NCBI RefSeq assembly: GCF_026127265.1
Contig: NZ_WWFG01000010.1
Span: 9,696-73,695 of the forward strand
Direction: 5' to 3'
DNA from: Nostoc sp. KVJ3
Lineage (GTDB): Bacteria > Cyanobacteriota > Cyanobacteriia > Cyanobacteriales > Nostocaceae
Length of the DNA stretch: 64,000 bases
Part shown: positions 17,846 to 27,617 of the stretch, one piece after another
Layout: each line of letters begins with the position of its first letter
How positions within the stretch are numbered: the stretch's first letter is position 1
The notes under the pieces: model-generated
Database searches by the model: none
What the model was told of the DNA's origin: nothing
Seen by the model: only the letters and a program-made list of their open reading frames with translations
Made by a program: the position numbers and the translations under genes

Positions 17846-18850
17846 GTGGAAATAAGTACAAAATATTGGGCATTTTTCTGCTTGACTTTTTGGATACTAA
17901 AAGATATACCATTGGTTGCCAGTGTACCACTAATAAGAGTTAAAAGAAGCCAAGTTCGCTGTGAGGCAATTGGCAGGATAATGGGCAGAGGCGAGAAACG
18001 CTTTGGCACTAAAAGCTTGATTTGTGAAAAAGAAAGCATAGAAGTTTTAAACGGTGGCACTATTGACTTTCTCTGTTACAGTTCTGGGAAAATTTTAAAA
18101 TTATCTAGTGGTATTGTTTCAGACAAATGCCCCAAGATTGAAACCATTGATGCTAATTGCAACCCTAACAATGTCGTGGGATGCTTTCGTCCTAAAGGAG
18201 GCACAGAAGAGAGCGATGAGCCGACAATTAGTTCTCCTTACAGCACTTCAACATTGAATCCTCGACCGGAAATAACTTGGACTCCCGTTAAGGGTGCTAC
18301 TTCTTACAAAGTCAAAGTAGAAAGTTACGAGTTTGGATGGGAAAAAATTGTAAATCAAACTCGGCTTGCCTACCCAAGTGATGAAAAGGAATTTCAACCG
18401 GGGAGCATATATACAATATATGTCTTTGCTTACAAAGATGGTAATGCTTTTAGCTATGACTCAACGCCTGTTAACCTATTGTCTGTAGCTTCACAAGAAG
18501 AAATTGCACAAAATATTAAACGCATTAAAGAATTAGGACTACCACCAGATGAAACTGTTCTTGATATAGACACAATCTATGCGTCAGAAAATCTTTTAAA
18601 TGAAACAATTGAGATGCTGAAGTCACAGACGGAGACCGCAACTCCTAGCCGAAATCCAACTCTTTACAGAGTACTGGGCGATCGCTATCTGAGGGCTTGG
18701 TTGCCAAACGAAGCTAAACGCCAATACACCAAGGCTTTTGAGGTAGCGAAAAGTAGTAATAATTCAAGAGAGTTACAAAAAGCGCAAGAAGGTTTGAAGA
18801 TGGTGAAATTCTACAACCAACTTCCCACCAAGAGGAATGGGGCCCAGTAG
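17846..18850 (+). CDS. Exported fibronectin-like domain protein of unknown function
   Basis: 334 residues from GTG 17846. A hydrophobic N-terminus (YWAFFCLTFWILKDIPLVASV) acts as a signal or anchor. A Cys-containing region follows (CEAIGRIMG, LICEKESIEVLNGG, FLCYSSGKIL) and then a beta-sandwich-like stretch, ITWTPVKGATSYKVKVES and TIYVFAYKDG, of Fn3 character. The C-terminal quarter is helical with one TPR-like unit (LYRVLGDRYLRAWLPNEAKRQYTKAFEVA). It follows the kinase by 43 bases in the same direction, and its 3' end overlaps the convergent CHAT gene by 40 bases. Probably acts in the periplasm in the same pathway. Confidence 0.6.
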   Translation: MEISTKYWAFFCLTFWILKDIPLVASVPLIRVKRSQVRCEAIGRIMGRGEKRFGTKSLICEKESIEVLNGGTIDFLCYSSGKILKLSSGIVSDKCPKIETIDANCNPNNVVGCFRPKGGTEESDEPTISSPYSTSTLNPRPEITWTPVKGATSYKVKVESYEFGWEKIVNQTRLAYPSDEKEFQPGSIYTIYVFAYKDGNAFSYDSTPVNLLSVASQEEIAQNIKRIKELGLPPDETVLDIDTIYASENLLNETIEMLKSQTETATPSRNPTLYRVLGDRYLRAWLPNEAKRQYTKAFEVAKSSNNSRELQKAQEGLKMVKFYNQLPTKRNGAQ

Positions 18851-21315
18851 TAAGATTTTTGATATTGGGGATTTGACAGTAAACTCAATTGTGCCTGACG
18901 TAGTGCCTCTGCTTTAGGTAAGCCATTATTCAACCCTCTATAAAATTCTTGCATAAGCAAAGCGGTAGAATTGGCATCCACGCGCCACAAAGTAGCGACA
19001 GTACTACGCGCACCTGCCTGGGCAGCTATCCCTGCAATGCCCATCGCTGACTGCTTGTTGCCTTTTGCAGTTTCGCAGGCGCTGAGAACAAGTAATTCAA
19101 TTGCATCTTGACTATTTTCAGTTTTATCTCTGATTAAGCTGTCAAAGTCTCTAATATTAATTAGTTTGTCATAGGCTACCAGTACTGTTTTGAGTGGATC
19201 AGAACTGAATTGTCCGTGGGTAGTAATATGTACAATAGGAAAATTATTTTGAGTCAGTTCTTCTTTGAACCTTTTAAGGGTAAACTTATCGTCTAACAAG
19301 GCGACTGACGATTTAGTTTGTTTTTCAACATTTTCTACTTCTTGTTTAGATGGGGGCAAATTTTCCATGTTTTTAGGTGCATTTTTATCTATATAACTGG
19401 GGCTAATTTTTGATAGTCCAGCTATCAAAGCTATCATCTGGTTTTCATGCAAGATTCTAGGTTGCCTTACCCTAGAACCTAGAGTTTCTGCAATACTATA
19501 ATGCTCTATTAGATAATGTTTTCCATCATATAACAATGCCATTGGTAAGCTTTGAAAAGATTTATCTAAAGTGAATATTAGCGTACCTGATGAGGGTATA
19601 TATGTTTTAATTGGTGTAATTAAATATTCATAAATTTTTTGAGAATAATGAGTAATAGCATTCTCATTGATGTTAATAAGTTTTTCGCCTTGTAATGCTT
19701 CTAAAAGCTGATTCACCTGAAATCGAACTAACTTAGAGTCAACAGAATTATGGTGAAGTGAGCCATCTGGAGACTGAACAATTATCTCTATAGTATCTTC
19801 TAAGTCAATAATATTAATTACAGATGGAACGTTCTTGAGATTTTGAAGCTGGTTCAAAGCAACAAGGTCAAGCTTGCCACATCGAAGAAAGTTTTCTAAA
19901 CGTGCTATTTGCAGTCCTTCATTTATCTGTATTACTTTTTTTAAATCAGGACTAGGAGATGCTAAGAGTAATCGCATATAATTGCGATAGGTCGGCTCCA
20001 TTTCCTCCTGAAACGAGAACTGTAAGTCTCCGTTACTTGACAAAAGACTATCACGAACTTGAGTCATGTTTGTGATCGCCGCATTATAGTTCTGAATCGC
20101 TAACTCAGTTTTTCCCTGCTTTTGGTAAATTAGTCCTAACTGCTGCTGCCATTGGTAGGCGATATCCGAAGCCCGAATTGATTGAGCGAATCCTAAAGCC
20201 TTCTTAAAATATGCCTGTTTTTGTTCTGTTTGAGTTGATAATTTACCCAAAGTACCAAAACTATAGGATAACCATCGGATACTATTAATAGTTTCAGCCA
20301 TTTTCAAGGCTAATTTAGCATATCGAATCGCTACTGATTTCAATTGTTCATCTGGGATCTGGTTGAGGTTATTAGCAAAATTCAACCGAGCATGAATAGA
20401 TGGCTCAGGTGATAACTCCAAAAAGGCAGAAGAATTTTCATCTATTTGATTTACCAATACTCGGATCTGTTGATTAACTTTCTGATGAAGGTTCGCTTGA
20501 TTTTGTTGATGACTGAGCCATTGTTCCCAACTTATCAGTAAAGTTAAGTGATTCAACTGAGCTTGCAGTTTAGCTGATTTTGAGATATTTGGGATGTTTT
20601 CTAGTGTTTGATAATACCAGAGTGATTTTTGCGCTTTTTGTGGAATAATGTTAGCAATCTGCTCTCGAAAAAGTGGTTCCTCTATCCAAAAATATTTATC
20701 TTGTAATTGCTGATAAATTGTCTGTTCAATATTACCCAGAGACAGATAAATACCACTAATCTTTGATGAGGATACAAGTTTTGCCAGCGTTAATGTTTCT
20801 TGTAGAACTGTTTCCGATTCATTTAACTGACCTAAAATCCGCAAGACTTCTCCTAGATTCTGTAATCCAAGCAAGTTAACTGATGTTGGTTTCTGCTTAC
20901 CGATTACTGCCGTCAGTTGCTCTTTTTGACCAATAGCAGGTTGCTGCAAAGTCGGATCGCAAATATCTAGAATTGTATTCAACTTTAAAGCTTCTAAAAG
21001 TGTATTGCAAGCTTGTTTATGTAATCCTAATGCTTGGAAAGCAAGATTTTGATTAATCAGGCTTTCCGTAATCCCATCTTGGTCGTTTAATTGCCGATAA
21101 ATTTTCGTAGATTCCTGCCAAGTTTTTAAAGCTTCATTCGCCTGATCTAGAGCTAATTGTTCGTGACCTGATGAAGTCAGGGATGCCGCTTGATTTTTGA
21201 GAAATTCTTTTTCTTTTTTTACAGTTTGGGCAGGTGAAGATGATTGAATTAAAATTATAGATAATGCTAAAATGCCTGAGAAGAGATATTTAAAGTAACA
21301 TTGAGGTACAATCAT
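18811..21315 (-). CDS. Exported TPR-CHAT protein (caspase-like peptidase domain)
   Basis: 834 residues. A signal peptide (CYFKYLFSGILALSIILIQS) leads into a long TPR-like helical region (about 40-420). The C-terminal CHAT domain shows the predicted catalytic dyad: His in IVHITTHGQFSS (about 697) and Cys in LLVLSACETAKG (about 744). It closes with the usual GARSTVATLW and YYWAPFLLVGSWL. The domain appears complete. It lies 15 bases after the haemagglutinin-like exoprotein gene and is surely co-transcribed with it. The pairing of exported CHAT-TPR proteins with two-partner-secretion exoproteins is common in filamentous cyanobacteria; the substrate is unknown. Confidence 0.82.
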   Translation of the reverse strand: MIVPQCYFKYLFSGILALSIILIQSSSPAQTVKKEKEFLKNQAASLTSSGHEQLALDQANEALKTWQESTKIYRQLNDQDGITESLINQNLAFQALGLHKQACNTLLEALKLNTILDICDPTLQQPAIGQKEQLTAVIGKQKPTSVNLLGLQNLGEVLRILGQLNESETVLQETLTLAKLVSSSKISGIYLSLGNIEQTIYQQLQDKYFWIEEPLFREQIANIIPQKAQKSLWYYQTLENIPNISKSAKLQAQLNHLTLLISWEQWLSHQQNQANLHQKVNQQIRVLVNQIDENSSAFLELSPEPSIHARLNFANNLNQIPDEQLKSVAIRYAKLALKMAETINSIRWLSYSFGTLGKLSTQTEQKQAYFKKALGFAQSIRASDIAYQWQQQLGLIYQKQGKTELAIQNYNAAITNMTQVRDSLLSSNGDLQFSFQEEMEPTYRNYMRLLLASPSPDLKKVIQINEGLQIARLENFLRCGKLDLVALNQLQNLKNVPSVINIIDLEDTIEIIVQSPDGSLHHNSVDSKLVRFQVNQLLEALQGEKLININENAITHYSQKIYEYLITPIKTYIPSSGTLIFTLDKSFQSLPMALLYDGKHYLIEHYSIAETLGSRVRQPRILHENQMIALIAGLSKISPSYIDKNAPKNMENLPPSKQEVENVEKQTKSSVALLDDKFTLKRFKEELTQNNFPIVHITTHGQFSSDPLKTVLVAYDKLINIRDFDSLIRDKTENSQDAIELLVLSACETAKGNKQSAMGIAGIAAQAGARSTVATLWRVDANSTALLMQEFYRGLNNGLPKAEALRQAQLSLLSNPQYQKSYYWAPFLLVGSWL

Positions 21316-21330
21316 TTTTCTATCTTTTTA

Positions 21331-23853
21331 TCACTGAAATATTGAAAAACAAGAACTTGCAGACAGTGAAGCATCATCCAAAGCTAAATTTGCTTGGTCT
21401 GCCGTCAAAACAAAATTTCCTTGAGAATCCCGAATCAAAGCGTTGGCTTCTATGATTTGTGTAGGCTGGTTACTTCTTAATAATTTTGGATTATACAGAT
21501 TATTAAGACCTGAAATAGGAAAAAAGTTACTTTGTTCAATATTGTTATGTATTAGGTCGTTAGGCTTAGATTGTAGATTGCGACTACTAACAGCAAAGCT
21601 ACTGGTTCCTGTGCCTACTTGTTTTTGGCAAGCTGGGATAATTTGAGGAGTTGTTGGAATCCCTTTTGGTGCAGTTTTATTGATGCCAGAATTATTATCC
21701 AAAGCGTTGATATGAATATTACCATTCAATCCGAATTCTGAACTAGCTGTAATTTTGCTATCGGGAGAAGAAAAGAATCCGAGAGCATTGATGTTGATAT
21801 TACCGCCTCTTCCTTTAAAGGCATTGGCTGTAATCTTACTGTTTTCTATGACAATCAGAAGATTGGTATCAATAATGATATTTCCGCCATTTGCGGAGCC
21901 TGTTACACTAAAGCCAGAGTTTGCAGCAAGGGCAGAGATTAAGCCTGGGTCACTTGATGTAGCATTGATAGTACTATTACGACGTACTAATAAACTATTT
22001 GCTTGCAAGAAAATATTCCCTCCCTGTCCTGACGCAGTTGCTGCTCCAATATTTGAGTTGTCTAAGTTAATATTGTTAGCATTAATTTTTAAATTACCGG
22101 CATTACCAGTTCCAAAATTACTTACATTAACTAGAGTGCCATCTCTTAGAGTTAATCGGTTAGTATTGATTGTCACATCACCAGCATTTCCATTAGTAAC
22201 TGGTGGTAATCCTAGTAATTGTTGTAGTGCAGTAGAAATAAAAGCTGCGGTTGATGATATACCAAAAGGTTGGTCATAAACTAATCCATCAGAGGTTTCT
22301 CGCGTTATATCTATAGAATTGTAAGCATTAACTACAACATTCCCTGCATTTCCCTTTCCTAAAGTGTAAGAATTAATATTACTGCCATTTTGTAAAAGAA
22401 CCTTTGGTGCATTAACTGTTAAAATACCAGCATTTCCAGTACCAAAAGCTGCAACACCTAATTGGCTTGATGCCAGAGAAACAAAAGGATTAAATCCACT
22501 TAATTGAACTCCCTCATTGGCATTAATAGTTAAATTTCCTCCCTTCCCCGCTCCAAATGTTCCAGATATTACTGTTCCTCCATTTAAAAGTGTTAATTTT
22601 CCTGTGTTAATTCTGAGATTTCCGCTATTACCAGAAGAGAAAGTATAAGTACCAATCCCACTAACCTTAGTAGGATCAATAGAAGAAAAACCGATTATTT
22701 GCGTCGATTCTGAGGTATTCAAAATTATATTACTACCGTTTGCTTCTGTGAAAGTTTTAGCATATATAGCTGCTCCATTTTGAATAACTAAGTTCTTTGC
22801 CGACACTTCAATATCACCTGTATTTGCTGCTAAATTTTCACTTAAAAATCCACTGGGAATCTTTCCATCAGAGGAAGTGCCACTTAATTTTATGGAGTCA
22901 AGGGCATTTGCATTGATACTTGCCCTTGCTTGAGTTCCTTGGTTTTGAATTAATGCTATCGAACCATCGGCTAGTGAAATTTGCTTGCCGATTAGATGAA
23001 TTGAACTGCTACCGATACCACTAGCGTCTACTAAAGCTTGTTGAGATAATCTAATATCCTGAAAATTTTGTACATCCTTGTAATTCAAAATCCAGCCATT
23101 AAAAGTGGGATTGAGGTTAACTTCACTGGATCTGACACTGCCTATTTCAATCCATCCTCCAGGAGCCGTCAAAATACCTCCCAGTAGGTCAACATTACCT
23201 CCTATCAAAGCGAGGGTTTTTCCTTCAGACACCCGTAGACTATTAGAGCTAGTAGCAGATCCTAAAATGGGCGAAAATAAGGGGGTAGAAACAGTTAAGC
23301 TATGACCTGTACCTTGCACAATAATTGCCCCTGGATTGCTTCCCAATTGCAAACCAACTGGAACACTAATAGTTAGTAAGGGTGTAGTTTTAACATTCGT
23401 GGCATTGAAGTAAAATTTATCAGCAAAATTAATACTATTTGCCGTACTAGCAAGAAATGAACCACCAAGATTTAGTGAAGCATTAGGGCCAAAAATAATC
23501 CCGCTAGGATTGATCAAAAACAGGTCAGCAGTACCATTAGCTTTAAGTATACCGTCAATATTTGATATGGATGAACCTGTTACCCGGCTAAAGATATGCT
23601 GAATGTCAGTTGCATTATTAAAATAAGCAGTATCTCCAGTTGTAACAGAAAATTTTTCAAAACTGTGAAACAGATTATTACCCGTTCTTGTACCTCCATT
23701 AATAGTATGAATATTATCCTGATTTATTACTTGGGAGTTGGAGGGCAACGAAGTATCAGGAACAATTTCTGCAATAGCCTGTGTAGATAATAAACAGTGT
23801 AAAGTAATATTCACAAAAAGATATAATTTTATTTTCTGCATTTTTATCTTCAT
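21331..23853 (-). CDS. Filamentous-haemagglutinin-type two-partner-secretion exoprotein
   Basis: About 840 residues from ATG 23853 (MKIKMQKIKLYLFVNITLHC), which gives a proper signal peptide ending near TQAIA; the longer frame to 23994 adds an unlikely extension. The TPS domain (about 35-270) has NLFHSFEKFSV, ADLFLINPSGIIFGPNASL and LGGSFLAST, the usual secretion and beta-helix cap motifs. The middle is a repetitive beta-helix with many GNAGNL/GGNI turns. The C-terminal motif TADQANLALDDASLSASSCF is shared by cyanobacterial members. No TpsB (FhaC/ShlB) transporter gene is in the window, so it must use one encoded elsewhere. Cell-surface or matrix role by family. Confidence 0.8.
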   Translation of the reverse strand: MKIKMQKIKLYLFVNITLHCLLSTQAIAEIVPDTSLPSNSQVINQDNIHTINGGTRTGNNLFHSFEKFSVTTGDTAYFNNATDIQHIFSRVTGSSISNIDGILKANGTADLFLINPSGIIFGPNASLNLGGSFLASTANSINFADKFYFNATNVKTTPLLTISVPVGLQLGSNPGAIIVQGTGHSLTVSTPLFSPILGSATSSNSLRVSEGKTLALIGGNVDLLGGILTAPGGWIEIGSVRSSEVNLNPTFNGWILNYKDVQNFQDIRLSQQALVDASGIGSSSIHLIGKQISLADGSIALIQNQGTQARASINANALDSIKLSGTSSDGKIPSGFLSENLAANTGDIEVSAKNLVIQNGAAIYAKTFTEANGSNIILNTSESTQIIGFSSIDPTKVSGIGTYTFSSGNSGNLRINTGKLTLLNGGTVISGTFGAGKGGNLTINANEGVQLSGFNPFVSLASSQLGVAAFGTGNAGILTVNAPKVLLQNGSNINSYTLGKGNAGNVVVNAYNSIDITRETSDGLVYDQPFGISSTAAFISTALQQLLGLPPVTNGNAGDVTINTNRLTLRDGTLVNVSNFGTGNAGNLKINANNINLDNSNIGAATASGQGGNIFLQANSLLVRRNSTINATSSDPGLISALAANSGFSVTGSANGGNIIIDTNLLIVIENSKITANAFKGRGGNININALGFFSSPDSKITASSEFGLNGNIHINALDNNSGINKTAPKGIPTTPQIIPACQKQVGTGTSSFAVSSRNLQSKPNDLIHNNIEQSNFFPISGLNNLYNPKLLRSNQPTQIIEANALIRDSQGNFVLTADQANLALDDASLSASSCFSIFQ

Positions 23854-24002
23854 TAAACTGTTGCTAACCAATGGAATGGTTTTTGTTTCGTGCATAGAGA
23901 TAAAGGTGGGAATAATATATTTAGCTTTGTCTTCAGCCAAAAAGTTCAATTCATACTGCAATATGCAACGTCTATATTTGATTGGGTATGCCATTGAATC
24001 GC

Positions 24003-25291
24003 TTATTCTTTGGTTACAGAGAGGACAGGCTTTCTCATATTTACGGCCTGCTCTACAATATCGGCTGCCCGAATAACTCCCCCAGCACGATTAATGGCTA
24101 TTTGTAATTTAGAAGCATTTTTTTTGTACACATCCTCTGTCATTAATTTTTGAATGGTACTTCGTAGCCGGGGAATACTTAATTGAGATAGTTGTACTAC
24201 TTCTCCAACGCCTGTCCATACCAAACGTGCTGCTATTCCTAGCTGATCATTAGCAATTGGAATAGCCAGCATTGGAACGCTGTTGCTTAAAGATTCTAAA
24301 ACTGTATTCAAACCTGCATGAGTAATTGTAATGGTTGCTTTTTTTAGCAATTCCAGTTGTGGTGCGTAGTTAACAACTAGCAAAGAGCCAGGCATTTCTT
24401 GTAGCAATTCAGAGCAATTGGAACCACCAAGGGAAATTACTAGCTGAACGTCTAAATCAGCGCAAGCTTCTGCAATATAACGAAAAATATAATGCTGGCG
24501 ATTCTGCAAAGTTCCAAGTGACGCATAAATTAACGGCTGCTCTGTTAACTTTTCATAAGGAAAAGGTATATGTTCTCGCCCTGATATATCTTGATAGGGG
24601 CCAGTGAAATGAAAGCATTTAGGTAAATCCTTTCTTGGAAATTCAAACTCAACAGGTAATTGGCTTAGTTGAGCGAGTCGTGAAAAGCTATCCTTTTGAG
24701 GGGTGTCACGGTAGAGGGTAGATCCCATGATCGGCGATATTCGTCTAAAACTTGTGTAATTGGTTGTGTAAGACGCTTCATTAACAAGTAAGCTGCTTTA
24801 TTACGTAAACACGCCCACCATGCTGTGTTATAACTCCAGGGTGTGAAAAAAGGGGGAATTGTGTCTTCTTGATTAACTGGTAAAGCATTGCAAACAGTAA
24901 CAAAAGGAATTTGTAGATATTCTGCAATAGTCTCACCTCCTATTGTAGTTTGGTCTACTAACAATGCTTCTACACCAGCATTTTCAAGAGCTTGTGGTGC
25001 TTCACTAAGTAGTAGATGCACCTCCTCTTTCATCAGGTTGAGAATATATTTAAAAGCTGTAAACCCGCTCAGTTCACCTAACTCTGCTAAAGAATGCATG
25101 TTTGCGTCTTTAGGGGATCTAGATTTTTTAATATAACAATAGTCTAATCCTGCTGCTAATATTTTGGATTCAACATCAGCGACTGCCAAGAGTGTCACAC
25201 AATTTCCACGTCTTTGTAATTCACGTCCTAAAGCAATCATCGGGTTTAAGTGCCCATCTGTTGCAGGGCAAAGGATACCAAAGTGAGTCAT
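24003..25291 (-). pseudogene. MGT/YjiC-type UDP-glycosyltransferase, frameshifted
   Basis: The first part (25291-24665 frame) starts MTHFGILCPATDGHLNPMIA, the acceptor-binding half of macrolide/zeaxanthin-type GT1 enzymes. The second (24728-24003 frame) has LIYASLGTLQNRQ, VNYAPQLELLKKATITITHA and GLNTVLESL...PMLAIPIANDQ, the nucleotide-sugar half. The frames meet near 24700-24715, at WDLPS followed by YRDTPQKDSFSRLAQLSQLP; restoring one base (possibly a C in the CCC run) gives a single 429-residue enzyme. It is either a recent null mutation or a sequencing error. It lies 150 bases upstream of the exoprotein gene, same strand. Probable substrate: a lipid, carotenoid or polyketide aglycone. Confidence 0.75.
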
Positions 25292-25748
25292 GCATGAAAC
25301 TCCTGTCTGAAATTATAACTATCAAAGAGTCCTTATTTTAAATCTATTAATTAATAAACTCAAAGTTATATAAAAGCCAAGCCCACTCAACTTTTAGTCT
25401 AGAGTATAAGAGGGTTCGTAAAAAAAAAAAGATTTGTCTAATCGACAGTTAATATTTTTAAATTAAGAATCACTACAAAAATTTAGCTAGTAGTCGCTAA
25501 CCTAAATAAGATCAGTAACAAAAATTGCAACATTATATATTTTCATAAAACAAAATAAAGCCAGACATTATTAATCAATATCATGAATCACAACTATTCA
25601 GATTTATTTAATTTTAATTATGGCTAAAGTTATAAATATTGATAATTCCTTCTATCCCCTAAGATAGATAAAATATTAAAAAGTATTGAACTGCACAAAA
25701 AAGTAAGTTCAATTTTATATCATGTTTTTTTGATTGAGTCAATAGTTA
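25292..25748. other. AT-rich intergenic region
   Basis: No gene, RNA or strong palindrome seen. It lies between the 5' end of the glycosyltransferase (minus strand) and the 3' end of the disrupted thioredoxin-like gene (minus strand), so the glycosyltransferase promoter should be in its left part. Confidence 0.4.
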
Positions 25749-26107
25749 CTAAAAAATCTTCAAGACGATCAATAGAGAGTTACCAGTTCGGGTTGCTGTA
25801 GCGCTCACTTTATGATCAATATTTGTGTCCCCCTTGTAGCCAGAAGCTTTCGCAAGATCCTTAAGGTTTTGCACGCCGCTATACTGATGTCCATTTATAA
25901 CCCAAGTTGGTACACCGGGGACTTTTGCCGCTTTACATAAATCGGGATGAGGATTGATAGCTTTTTTGTCACACTCCACCTTGATGCTGTCGTTGATAAT
26001 CTGGTAGGCTTCTTTACCAAAGAGTAACGTCTGTTCATGACAGTGAGGACACCACCAAGCGACGTATTCTTTTGCACCGATGTTCACCAAATGCTTCGCC
26101 AAGGCTA

Positions 26108-27310
26108 GTAGTCTGCCAAGGTAACTTTGCTAAGTAAAACCTCTAATTGGTAAAATAACCAAAAACGGGGTGTGGTATGGGCAAAAAGTACATTGTTGAC
26201 TTGAATGAAGATGAAGTTTCTCAGCTACAGGCAATAATTAAAAAAGGTAAGCACAAAGCAAGAACTATAACCCGTGCAAACATTCTTCTGATGGCAACTG
26301 ATAGAGAAAGGGATCAAGCGATCGCTAGCATAGTTAGAGCGCATGTTGCAACAGTGCAACGAATACGAGAAAAATTTGTCATTGGTGGGTTAGATTTTGC
26401 TTTAAAGGATGAAGTTCATCCACCAAAACCTAAAAAATTAGATGAAAAGCAAGAAGCATTTTTGATTGCAACGGCTTGTTCTAAGCCGCCAGAAGGGAGA
26501 GTGCGTTGGACAATGCAATTATTAGCGGATCACTTAGTAAACCTTGGGATAATAGATTCAATTTCCGACGAAACAATACGTCAAACTCTAAAAAAAACGA
26601 AATTAAACCGTGGTTAAAAGAACAGTGGTGTATTCCCGAAGTTAACGCAGAGTATGTATTCAGAATGGAGGATGTGTTGGATTTATATAATGAGCCTTAT
26701 GATCCTAAACGCCCTGTAGTCTGCTTTGATGAACGTCCCTACCAATTAGTAGAAGAAGTAAGACTTCCTTTACCACCAGAGCCGGAGCAGCCTGAACGTT
26801 ATGATTTCGAGTATAAGCGTAACGGGACAGTCAATTTATTTGCATGTTTTCAACCCTTGGCTGGATGGCGGCATATCGAAGTTACAGAACGTCGAACTAA
26901 AGCCGATTTTGCTCTTCAAATGAAAAAGTTAGTAGATATTGATTATCAAGATGCTGATATTATTCGTTTAGTAGTTGATAACCTAAATATTCATACTCCC
27001 AGCGCGTTATATGAAGTTTTTCCACCAGAAGAAGCACGTCGAATTATTCAAAAATTAGAGTTTCACTATACTCCTAAACACGCTTCTTGGTTAAATCAAG
27101 TAGAAATTGAATTATCTGTTTTATCTCGCCAATGTTTAGAACGGCGTATTCCTAATGCAGAAACATTAACTTCTGAGATTGCTGCTTGGGAGAAACAACG
27201 TAATCAACAAAAAGCCAGTGTCTATTGGGGTTTCCAAACCAAAGATGCTCGTCGAAAAATGCAGCGTTTATACCCGGATTTAACTTAGCAAAGTTGGCTT
27301 GGTAGACTAC
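26108..27310 (+). mobile_element. Complete IS630-family insertion sequence (1203 bp)
   Basis: The ends GTAGTCTGCCAAGGTAACTT and the complement GTAGTCTACCAAGCCAACTT form inverted repeats of about 27 bp. Both sides carry the target dinucleotide TA (26106-26107 and 27311-27312), the IS630/Tc1 signature. The transposase is encoded in two overlapping frames inside. It is inserted into the thioredoxin-like gene, whose frame closes perfectly once the element is removed. Confidence 0.88.
26177..27288 (+). CDS. IS630-family transposase made by -1 frameshifting
   Basis: The first frame (26177-26617, 146 aa) carries the N-terminal HTH region (MGKKYIVDLNEDEVSQLQAI). It runs into the second frame at an A8 run (26590-26597), where ...RQTLKK continues as NEIKPWLKEQWCIPEVNAEY. 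The shift is -1 and gives one protein of about 370 residues. The DDE catalytic residues are present: VVCFDERPYQ, IRLVVDNLNIH and the Glu in SWLNQVEIELSV. Programmed slippage on A-runs is known for IS630-type elements, so the enzyme is probably functional. Confidence 0.82.
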
Positions 27311-27617
27311 TAGTTCTGCCTCCCCAGAAATGGTGGTGATTTCCCAACCGACTCCAGTCTGAGGTCGTTCTTTGGGCAGGAAGAAAATAATTGATGGGGA
27401 TTTTTGGTTGTCTGTTTGTTGAGCAATATCTGTCATTAGTGCAGAGCCAGAACTCTTACCAACACAGATAATGGAGAGCGTTAACAGTGCAAGTAAAACA
27501 GGGTGTTTGATAGCCATATTAAATATATACTTTGATTTAATAGTTGTCGAAGCTAACAATTAGAAGCTTTAAGATTGTAGTATTTTGTATAACTGATAAC
27601 GCGAAGTCAAGATATTA

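Larger units (their letters stand above)
25749..27517 (-). pseudogene. Exported thioredoxin-fold protein split by an IS630-type insertion
   Basis: Removing 26108-27310 plus one TA copy restores a continuous frame. It has a signal peptide (MAIKHPVLLALLTLSIICVG), a linker, then GEAELALAKHLVNIGAKEYV across the junction, followed by the redox motif WWCPHCHEQ and PGVPTWVINGHQYSGVQ. This is about 190 residues and matches the thioredoxin-like domain found at the C-terminus of cyanobacterial VKOR proteins. By family it is a periplasmic or lumenal disulfide oxidase partner. The cis-Pro (GVPTW) and CxxC are intact, so inactivation is due only to the insertion and may be recent. Confidence 0.8.

Noticed and set aside
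21443..22279. Open frames on the plus strand inside the haemagglutinin-like gene
   Set aside because: Antisense shadows of a repetitive, biased coding sequence.
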